The notes beneath the pieces are model-generated. The model ran no database searches, was not told where the DNA came from, and saw only the letters and a program-made list of their open reading frames with translations. From JAJYIW01 sp963781665 (GTDB taxonomy: Bacteria; Chloroflexota; Anaerolineae; Anaerolineales; Anaerolineaceae), in assembly GCA_963781665.1 (NCBI GenBank), contig CAWAGA010000002.1, forward strand, positions 2,852,001-2,916,000: a stretch of DNA of 64,000 nucleotides, written 5' to 3'. Made by a program: the position numbers and the translations under genes. Positions 36,427 to 43,003 of the stretch are shown here, piece after piece (position 1 is the stretch's first letter; every line of letters begins with the position of its first letter).

Positions 36427-37976
36427 GACTTCTCCGCGGATTCAGGCTTGGGTTGGAAGCGAGCAAGCGAATTGCGGGCGATTTGGATAATCGTTTCTCG
36501 ATCCTCGTCGCTTAATTCTTCGGCCGTATCCAATCGCTCGCGCACCTGCGCTGGGATATTCACCGCCGCCTCACGTAAGGCGTACTCAGCTTCCGTCATC
36601 TTGTCAATTGGCAGGTGGTCGAAGAGTTCTGAGGTCAATGCCAGCAGCACAGCGATTTGCGCGGGCACGGATACCGGGGCGAATTCTGATTGTTTGAGGC
36701 AGGCTCGAATTCGCCTTCCGTGCTCGATGATCTTGCGGGTGTCTTCATCCAGGCGTGCTCCGAACCGCGAAAATGTTTCGAGCTCCTCAAACTGTGCGTA
36801 GGCGAGTTTGAGGTCACCCGCCGCCGCGCGGTAGGCCGCGCGCTGAGCTTTTCCACCAACGCGCGAAACGGATTTTCCAACATCGACCGCAGGCAGCACG
36901 CCCAGTTCGAATAGCGATGGAGAGAGATAGATCTGCCCATCCGTGATAGAAATCAAGTTGGTCGGAATATAGGCAGAAATGTCTTGCGCTTCGGTTTCGA
37001 TGATAGGCAGGGCAGTTAGGGAACCGCCGCCGTGATCCTTGCGCAAGTGCGTCGCACGTTCGAGCAGCCGCGAGTGAATATAAAAGATATCGCCTGGAAA
37101 CGCTTCGCGACCGGGCGGACGGCGTAGCTCGAGAGAGAGTGTGCGATAGGCACGCGCGTGATGCGTGAGGTCATCGTAAACGATCAGAACATCTCGGCCT
37201 GCCTCCATAAAAAACTCTGCGATACTGGTCGCAGCGTAAGGAGCGATGTAAGCGAGACCTGGTGGGTCGTTGCCCTCGGTAACGACGACGACGGTGTAAT
37301 CCATTGCACCCTTGTCTCGCAAGGTTGCTACAACCTTCGCCACGGCGGATGCACGTTGACCGATGGCACAATAAACGCACAAAACATTGTGATTGCGCTG
37401 ATTTAGGATAGTGTCGATCGCAATGGCGGTCTTGCCTGTCTGACGATCGCCGAGAATCAACTCGCGTTGACCACGCCCAACGGGGATGAGCGCATCGATG
37501 ACTTTGAGTCCGGTTTGGAGAGGCACCGTGACGGGCAGGCGATCCATGATAGCTGCAGCGGGGCGTTCGATAGGCAGGCGCTTGCTTGAAGCCACTGGCC
37601 CGTTACCATCGAGTGGTCGACCGAGGGGGTCAATGACCCTCCCAAGCAATCCATCACCCACGGCCACGTCCATGACCCGACCTGTACGCTGCACTTCTTC
37701 TCCAGCGTTAAGATGCCAGTATTCACCAAGCAGAACAACGCCAATTTCGTCAGCGTCCAGGTTGAAGGCGATTCCTAACACATCTCCAGGAAAAACCACC
37801 AATTCATCAAAGCCCACGCCGGGAAGGCCTGACACTTTGGCGATGCCCGTAGTGACACTGGTGATCGTGCCTACCTCCCTCGGTGTCAGGCGCGGGGTGA
37901 ATGCTTCCCGCACCTGGCTTATTTCAGCAAACGCGCTGTCGAAAACGTTCTTGAGGCTCCCAGACTTATTGTTCAT
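36423..37976 (-). CDS. atpA: N-type ATPase alpha subunit
   Basis: Non-catalytic nucleotide-binding subunit, 517 aa. The P-loop GDRQTGKTAIAIDT is near residue 175, with VYCAIGQR and the Arg-finger region SVSRVGGKAQ further on. N-ATPase alpha chains form a separate clade from housekeeping F-ATPase. The gene overlaps atpF and atpG by four bases each, indicating tightly coupled translation. Confidence 0.94.
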   Translation of the reverse strand: MNNKSGSLKNVFDSAFAEISQVREAFTPRLTPREVGTITSVTTGIAKVSGLPGVGFDELVVFPGDVLGIAFNLDADEIGVVLLGEYWHLNAGEEVQRTGRVMDVAVGDGLLGRVIDPLGRPLDGNGPVASSKRLPIERPAAAIMDRLPVTVPLQTGLKVIDALIPVGRGQRELILGDRQTGKTAIAIDTILNQRNHNVLCVYCAIGQRASAVAKVVATLRDKGAMDYTVVVVTEGNDPPGLAYIAPYAATSIAEFFMEAGRDVLIVYDDLTHHARAYRTLSLELRRPPGREAFPGDIFYIHSRLLERATHLRKDHGGGSLTALPIIETEAQDISAYIPTNLISITDGQIYLSPSLFELGVLPAVDVGKSVSRVGGKAQRAAYRAAAGDLKLAYAQFEELETFSRFGARLDEDTRKIIEHGRRIRACLKQSEFAPVSVPAQIAVLLALTSELFDHLPIDKMTEAEYALREAAVNIPAQVRERLDTAEELSDEDRETIIQIARNSLARFQPKPESAEKS

Positions 37977-38860
37977 TGGCTGATTGTTTCGGGCTCAGGT
38001 TCTTCAGGTTTAGGCTCGGTTTTGGCTTCATGCTTGGGCATGGCTTCGGCTCTAGGATTAGGCTTGGTTTTAGTGTCAGACGTAGATTTGGCTTCAGATA
38101 TATCCTTCTCTTTCAGAAGTTCGTCGACGCCTTTTTCCAGCGACGCCATATAATCCGCGATGCTCCAGGCCACCTTTTGTCCGTTTGTGGTGAGTTCAAT
38201 ACCGCTGATCAGGTCTGGTGCAGTCACGAACCGGACTGGGATTTTAGCCGAGAAGGCTTTGTTGAGTGCATTTTGTATCGCTGCACGTTGATTGGCAGGT
38301 AGGTCAAACGCGCTGCGCACAATCGCAGGGGCAGACGCTGTCATGAGAGCTTTAGCGAGGCCAGCTTTTGCCTGGCCATCCATTTCCAACAAGCGACGAG
38401 TGAATACTTCACCCATACGTTCTTCCAAACTCGTTGTGGCGAGATCCGTCAGCGTCTTTCGTGCGATGGCAAACACTTCTTTTTGTGCCCAGAGGCTGAG
38501 GTTTTGATGTAAGTTATGTTCTTCGTTTCTTAACGTTTCCTGTCGTTTTAAACTCAAATCCGCAGCTGCCTTCCGCGCTTCGTCGAGGAGCCGCTCGCGT
38601 TCGGCCTTCACTTCATCTGTCACCTTGCTTAAAAGCATGGAGCGTTGCTGGTCGAATTTCTCGTTTTTGTGCTTGAAATCGTCCCTCTCTTTTTGGGCTT
38701 CGGCCTTTTTTTTGTCTGCGTTCGAGAGTTCTGTAGCGATCCGCTTCTCCCGCTCATCAATAGCGTGAAGGATAGGTTTGTAAAGGAAGTGCTGCATCAA
38801 CCACACGAGGACGAGAAAGTTAACCGCCTGAGCCCCTACCGTGAACCAATCGATTAACAT
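37973..38860 (-). CDS. atpF: N-type ATPase b subunit with delta-like C-terminus and charged tail
   Basis: 295 aa, much longer than a usual b subunit (about 156-170). An N-terminal membrane helix (AVNFLVLVWLMQHFLY) leads into a long charged coiled coil. Residues about 170-250 (LPANQRAAIQNALNKAF, SGIELTTNGQKVAWSIADY) resemble the C-terminal part of delta/OSCP. This fits N-ATPase operons, which lack atpH and carry that function on b. Residues 256-295 are a low-complexity tail rich in Lys, Pro and Glu. It begins 4 bp after atpE. Confidence 0.9.
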   Translation of the reverse strand: MLIDWFTVGAQAVNFLVLVWLMQHFLYKPILHAIDEREKRIATELSNADKKKAEAQKERDDFKHKNEKFDQQRSMLLSKVTDEVKAERERLLDEARKAAADLSLKRQETLRNEEHNLHQNLSLWAQKEVFAIARKTLTDLATTSLEERMGEVFTRRLLEMDGQAKAGLAKALMTASAPAIVRSAFDLPANQRAAIQNALNKAFSAKIPVRFVTAPDLISGIELTTNGQKVAWSIADYMASLEKGVDELLKEKDISEAKSTSDTKTKPNPRAEAMPKHEAKTEPKPEEPEPETISQ

Positions 38861-38864
38861 AGGT

Positions 38865-39137
38865 TTACTTTCCTGCTATTACATGGTTCCAGAACGGGTT
38901 GGCGAATATGAGAATCATCGAGACCACAAAGCAGTAGATAGCCAAGGACTCGATCATCGCCAGGCCAACGAACAAGGTTCGGGTGATGGTAGCAGAGGCA
39001 TCGGGCTGCTGGGCCAGTGAACTCAGCGCCGTGGCGACCGCTTTCCCTTCCGCCAGGGCGGGTCCCAAGCAGCCAAAACCGATGGTAATGCCGGCGATGA
39101 CAATGGATGCCACCGCGATAATCGTCATGCTATCCAT
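38865..39137 (-). CDS. atpE: N-type ATPase c subunit (rotor ring)
   Basis: 90-aa hairpin of two membrane helices. Helix 1 carries GPALAEG with E30 at the place of the Na+-ligand Gln of Ilyobacter c; helix 2 carries MIESLAIY with the ion-binding E63, S64 and Y68. The two-carboxylate site (E30/E63) is characteristic of N-ATPases. The Thr that follows Glu-Ser in classic Na+ sites is Leu (L65) here, which removes one ligand for the bound water. The Burkholderia pseudomallei N-ATPase ring has been reported as H+-specific, so Na+ use should not be assumed. 24 bp separate it from atpB. Confidence 0.94.
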   Translation of the reverse strand: MDSMTIIAVASIVIAGITIGFGCLGPALAEGKAVATALSSLAQQPDASATITRTLFVGLAMIESLAIYCFVVSMILIFANPFWNHVIAGK

Positions 39138-39161
39138 AAGTTCTCCTTTTGGTGTCGTATT

Positions 39162-39863
39162 TCACGCTTCAATTTTTACCTCAGATTCAGGTTTGGGTTT
39201 ACGGACTTGCGTAGCAGCCGCGATGTAAACCCCAGCCAAGATCGTGAAGATGTAGGCCTGTACCATGCCGGTAAGCAGGCCGAGGGCAGTCATAATTATC
39301 GGAAAAAGTAATGGTGTAATTGTGAGTAGGATTGCGATAATCATCGCCCCGCTCATCATGTTGCCAAACAGACGGACGGCCAGAGCCAGCGTGCGCGAAA
39401 GCTCGCTGATGATGTTAAACGGCAGCATGATCGGAGTCGGCTTCAGATAGGACTTTAGGTAGTCGCCCAACCCTTGCTCCTCGATGCCGAAAAATGGTAC
39501 GGCCACAAATACGCACAGCGCAAGGGCAGCTGTAGTTGAGAGCGAGCCTGTCGGCGGTTCGTAGCCGGGAATAATGGTGAAGAGGCTAGCTGCTGCGATA
39601 AATAGAAAGAGTGTGCCTAGAAAGCCAAGATACTTCTGTGGCCGACTCAGGCCGACCTCTTCAATTTGTTGATCGATGCCAGTGACGGCGATTTCCAAAA
39701 GGTTCTGCCAGCGAGAACGGTTCAACCCCGTGGAAAGTTTACGCGTGATGAGTCTTGAACCGACGACCAGAACGAGCATTAGTCCCCACGTGAACACAAT
39801 GGTAGCGTTGAGTTTAAGAACCCCCGATTGCCAAAAGATCATCTCATCGGGAGTAAGGTGCAT
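39162..39863 (-). CDS. atpB: N-type ATPase a subunit
   Basis: Membrane stator channel, 233 aa with five to six hydrophobic helices. The essential Arg is in LALAVRLFGNMMSG, and the last helix QAYIFTILAGVYIAAAT is typical. A short charged tail (RKPKPESEVKIEA) ends the protein, reminiscent of the tails of AtpF and AtpD. It overlaps atpR by 20 bases. Confidence 0.93.
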   Translation of the reverse strand: MHLTPDEMIFWQSGVLKLNATIVFTWGLMLVLVVGSRLITRKLSTGLNRSRWQNLLEIAVTGIDQQIEEVGLSRPQKYLGFLGTLFLFIAAASLFTIIPGYEPPTGSLSTTAALALCVFVAVPFFGIEEQGLGDYLKSYLKPTPIMLPFNIISELSRTLALAVRLFGNMMSGAMIIAILLTITPLLFPIIMTALGLLTGMVQAYIFTILAGVYIAAATQVRKPKPESEVKIEA

Positions 39864-40164
39864 GGCTGGCCTCCTGTACCAAGCTCGTTGGCTTTTCCAC
39901 TCCGCGGGTAAGTCGCGTCACGATTAGGCGCGCAATGACAAATCCAAAGAGGCACACCAGCAGATTCTCCCAATGACCGCGTGCAATTAAGTAGAAACCA
40001 GCCAGGGCAATACTCGTTCGCAGCAACAGGCTTCCTAAGAACCAAAGCGCCGGTTGTTCGGACGAACTACCCTTCCGAACCGTCCACCAAAGGCCGCCGA
40101 AATAAATTGCACCGATAAAAACGCCCATCACCGACGACAGCGCTATATTTAAAATTTCATTCAT
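39844..40164 (-). CDS. atpR: N-type ATPase AtpR subunit
   Basis: 106-aa membrane protein with three helices (MGVFIGAIYFGGLWWTV, WFLGSLLLRTSIALAGFYLI, LVCLFGFVIARLIV). AtpR is found only in N-ATPase operons, between atpQ and atpB, and is thought to assist c-ring assembly or a-c interaction. Position, length and helix pattern match. It overlaps atpQ by 8 and atpB by 20 bases. Confidence 0.88.
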   Translation of the reverse strand: MNEILNIALSSVMGVFIGAIYFGGLWWTVRKGSSSEQPALWFLGSLLLRTSIALAGFYLIARGHWENLLVCLFGFVIARLIVTRLTRGVEKPTSLVQEASHAPYSR

Positions 40165-40495
40165 GGTCGTCCTCCTGATCCTCGCTCATTTCTTTTTCCT
40201 CCTTAGCCACCCAATGCCAGGCATTCAAGCAGCCGATGACCAGACCGATGACCAGCAGCATAAGCGTCCAGGAGTGGCTTCCTGGATGGCTGTTGTCTAT
40301 CCAGATACCGAGTGCCGTGCCGAGCAGTGTCGGAACCACCACCGACCAGCCGATAAGACCTACCATACCCAACCCAAACCAGACGCCCGGCGTGGAGTTA
40401 CGGCGCGCCTTGAGTTTGCGTGCCGCCTTAACACCGACCTCCTGGCTGAACGAAGTCTGATCTTTCGAACTATTGGTTTCAGATTTATCATTCAT
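40157..40495 (-). CDS. atpQ: N-type ATPase AtpQ subunit (AtpI-like)
   Basis: 112 aa with two membrane helices (GLGMVGLIGWSVVVPTLLG and WTLMLLVIGLVIGCLNAWHW), the fold of AtpI/AtpQ (F0F1-ATPase subunit gene 1). AtpQ together with AtpR marks the N-type. The ends are hydrophilic, with an acidic C-terminus. It overlaps atpC and atpR by 8 bases each. Confidence 0.88.
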   Translation of the reverse strand: MNDKSETNSSKDQTSFSQEVGVKAARKLKARRNSTPGVWFGLGMVGLIGWSVVVPTLLGTALGIWIDNSHPGSHSWTLMLLVIGLVIGCLNAWHWVAKEEKEMSEDQEDDHE

Positions 40496-40877
40496 GGCGA
40501 AACTCCGCTAAACTGCGGATGAACCCGCTCTCCATTTTTGCCATTACTGACCGGACATTTTGTTCTTGTTCATTCAGGTTCAGAAACTCCCGCTCCACTG
40601 CCTCATGCAATTGGCCGAGGTCTGTTCCACCAATTGCGTTGCGTACGGAGACGAACACGTCAAAGCCTGTCTTGACCAGCACCCCTTCATCAACGGCCAT
40701 GTAAACCTCGCCCTCCGCTTCATTTTCATAAATCAGTATTCCAGGGGTGAGGGCGGCAACACAGTCTAGTCGATGTGGCAGGAGTCCAAATGAGCCCTCG
40801 CGGGTTTCCGCCACGATCCGTGAAACGCCGGTTTTCTCAGCGAAGATTTGAAACGGCAGGAGAACCTTAAGATTCAT
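40488..40877 (-). CDS. atpC: N-type ATPase epsilon subunit
   Basis: 129 aa from ATG 40877, which lies inside the last codons of atpD. The longer start at 40898 adds residues not found in relatives, which begin MNLKVLLP. The beta-sandwich motif ETREGSFGLLPHRLDCVAAL is clear, and a short C-terminal helix follows. As in other N-ATPases, atpC follows atpD at the front of the operon rather than at its end. Confidence 0.9.
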   Translation of the reverse strand: MNLKVLLPFQIFAEKTGVSRIVAETREGSFGLLPHRLDCVAALTPGILIYENEAEGEVYMAVDEGVLVKTGFDVFVSVRNAIGGTDLGQLHEAVEREFLNLNEQEQNVRSVMAKMESGFIRSLAEFRHE

Positions 40878-42435
40878 GAGGTTTGTCTGCATATTCAACC
40901 TCCGGATTAGGCTTCAACTCGGGCTTGGTCTGTGGTTCCGACCTATCCTTGAATTTGGAATTGGCTGCTGACTTCGAATCAGCCTTCATTGCAGATTTGA
41001 CTCCTGGTTGACCTTTGTCTGGTTCGTTGTCGGGCAGGGCTTTTTTCTTTGCCTCGTCAATCGCCCCTATCATATAGAGAGTACTCTCGGGGTAGTCTTT
41101 GAATTCATCGCGCAGGATTTGTTCGCAGCCATCGAGCGAGTCTTTGAGGCTGACCAGTTTTCCCTTGATGCCGCTAAACTGCTCGGTGGTGAAAAACGGC
41201 TGTGTGAGGAATCGTTCCAACCGCCGGGCTCGGGCGACCACCTTGCGGTCGTCTGGCGCCAGTTGCTCCAAACCGAGCATGGCGATGACGTCCTTGAGAT
41301 CTTCATACTGTGCGAGTGTCCGCCTGATTTCCTGTGCCAGAAAATAGTGTCGTTCACCGACGATGCCAGGTGTGGCCATTTTGGAGCTGGATTGCAGCAG
41401 ATCGACAGCCGGGTAAAGTCCTTCACTCGCCCGCTTGCGCGAAAGCACGATGGACGCTGAGAGATGTGAAAACGTGTGCACTGCCGCCGGGTCGGTCAAA
41501 TCGTCTGCCGGCACATATACCGCCTGAATGGATGTGATGGCTGCGGCGTCGGTGTTGGCGATGCGTTCCTCCAATTGCGACAACTCCGTGCCCATGGTCG
41601 GCTGATAGCCCAAACGCGATGGCATCTGCCCCATCATGCCGGATATCTCCATGCCAGCCTGGATAAAGCGAAAAATATTATCGATCAAAAGCAACACGTC
41701 GCGATGTTCGTCGTCCTGGAAATATTCGGCCATTGTCAGTGCAACATGGCCCACCCGGAACCGGCTACCCGGCGGCTCGTCCATTTGCCCGAATATCATT
41801 ACCATGTTTGGTAATACGCCTGCTTCTTTCATGTCACGGTAAAGTTCCTCTCCTTCTCGACACCGTTCGCCTATCCCGCAAAAAATGCTCACGCCCTCCT
41901 GGTGCCCGATCATGTTGTGAATCATTTCAGTGAGTAAAACGGTCTTACCTACCCCAGCTCCACCAAACAAACCCGCTTTTCCGCCACGTTCCAGCGGCAC
42001 CAGCACATCGATGACCTTGATCCCCGTCTCGAAGATCTCGGATTTGGTGATACGCCGTGCTAACCCTGGCGGATCACGATGGACTGTGCGCCATTGGACA
42101 TCTGTTGGCGTCGCCTGGCGATCGATCGGTTCCCCGAAAACATTGAACATTCGAGAGAGAATTCCCTTACCGACCGGCGCCATCAACGGCCCGCCCGTGT
42201 CTTTTACCATCATGCCACGAGCGAGGCCTTGCGTAGGCGTCAATGCGATTCCACGTACACGATGTGTGTCAAGTTGAGCTAAAACCTCGATGGCAATTTC
42301 CCCTTCCTGCGCGTACAGTAGAGAATAGATGGCTGGCAAATTTGCATCGAACTGAACATCTACGACACTGCCGCGCACCGAGACCACCGAACCGAGGTTC
42401 ACAGGACTTGTTTTATTCTTCATGTTTGCTTTCAC
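40867..42435 (-). CDS. atpD: N-type ATPase beta subunit with charged C-terminal extension
   Basis: Catalytic subunit, 522 aa. The P-loop GGAGVGKTVLLTEMIHN and the catalytic Glu in GIGERCREGEELYRDM are intact. The normal beta ends near residue 467; residues 468-522 are an added low-complexity tail rich in Lys, Pro, Glu and Ser. The GTG start at 42435 and ATG at 42423 are both possible, since no strong ribosome site precedes either. It heads the operon; a conserved element lies 84-134 bp upstream (42519-42569), and a PPK2 relic lies beyond that. Confidence 0.94.
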   Translation of the reverse strand: MKANMKNKTSPVNLGSVVSVRGSVVDVQFDANLPAIYSLLYAQEGEIAIEVLAQLDTHRVRGIALTPTQGLARGMMVKDTGGPLMAPVGKGILSRMFNVFGEPIDRQATPTDVQWRTVHRDPPGLARRITKSEIFETGIKVIDVLVPLERGGKAGLFGGAGVGKTVLLTEMIHNMIGHQEGVSIFCGIGERCREGEELYRDMKEAGVLPNMVMIFGQMDEPPGSRFRVGHVALTMAEYFQDDEHRDVLLLIDNIFRFIQAGMEISGMMGQMPSRLGYQPTMGTELSQLEERIANTDAAAITSIQAVYVPADDLTDPAAVHTFSHLSASIVLSRKRASEGLYPAVDLLQSSSKMATPGIVGERHYFLAQEIRRTLAQYEDLKDVIAMLGLEQLAPDDRKVVARARRLERFLTQPFFTTEQFSGIKGKLVSLKDSLDGCEQILRDEFKDYPESTLYMIGAIDEAKKKALPDNEPDKGQPGVKSAMKADSKSAANSKFKDRSEPQTKPELKPNPEVEYADKPHES

Positions 42436-42518
42436 TAATCCAGCATTAATTTATATTAGGTTAAGTTCGGTTAGGTTTTTCCCTTATATCGAACAAGATT
42501 ACTCTGTAATCTTATTCC

Positions 42519-42569
42519 AAAGGAGCTATTTAAGTCCCTAATAAGACCTATAAAATATCTAAAAAAACC
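42519..42569 (-). promoter_or_regulatory. shared upstream element, site 2 (atpD operon)
   Basis: Plus-strand reading: GAGCTATTTAAGTCCCT, then CCTATAAAATATCTAAAAA. It matches site 1 over about 50 bp, although the sequence between element and start codon is unrelated to that at the PRC genes, which argues for selection on the element itself. Confidence 0.6.
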
Positions 42570-42573
42570 AAAA

Positions 42574-42840
42574 CTACATCGAAAAGTCGACCAAAGTCTG
42601 ATCAGATAGTCTGAAGATGAAAGGGATGGTATCTTTCAACCGAGAAAATTCCTTATCATAGGCGGGGAAGACATACCAGTGTAATTCTTTTAGCTTGGTT
42701 GGGTTCCAGCACGCCAGGTACGCATTGCGATTCTGTTCCCGAAAAATTTCGCTCTTTGATACCTGCAAAGCTGAATTTCCAGTTCTTGTCCAGTTCGGTT
42801 CGTCAATACCGCCGAGAAAACATTTCCGTTATACTTTTTT
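42574..42840 (-). pseudogene. polyphosphate kinase 2 C-terminal fragment (copy 3)
   Basis: The frame reads DKNWKFSFAGIKERNF and HWYVFPAYDKEFSRL, the conserved C-terminal part of PPK2 (KNWKFS...W-Y-V-x-P-A-D). Upstream a frame change separates FLGGIDEPN. The N-terminal and catalytic parts are absent. The stop lies 5 bp from the shared element in front of atpD, the same order (PPK2, element, gene) as at 34897-35400. Confidence 0.65.
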
Positions 42841-43003
42841 CGATAGGTGGAGGATTTTTTCCCCAAGTTCCATTCCAAAAGGAAAGATTTTTCAGATCCA
42901 CGATGGAACGATATTATGAGAATCCCTTTAGTTATTCTTCATCTTCAATCCTTCTCTGTCACTAACTAAACTAGTGATACATATCTATTCATGAGAGCCA
43001 TCT

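Noticed and set aside
41008..41460. 150-codon plus-strand frame within atpD
   Set aside because: Antisense to the conserved beta subunit; no motif of its own.
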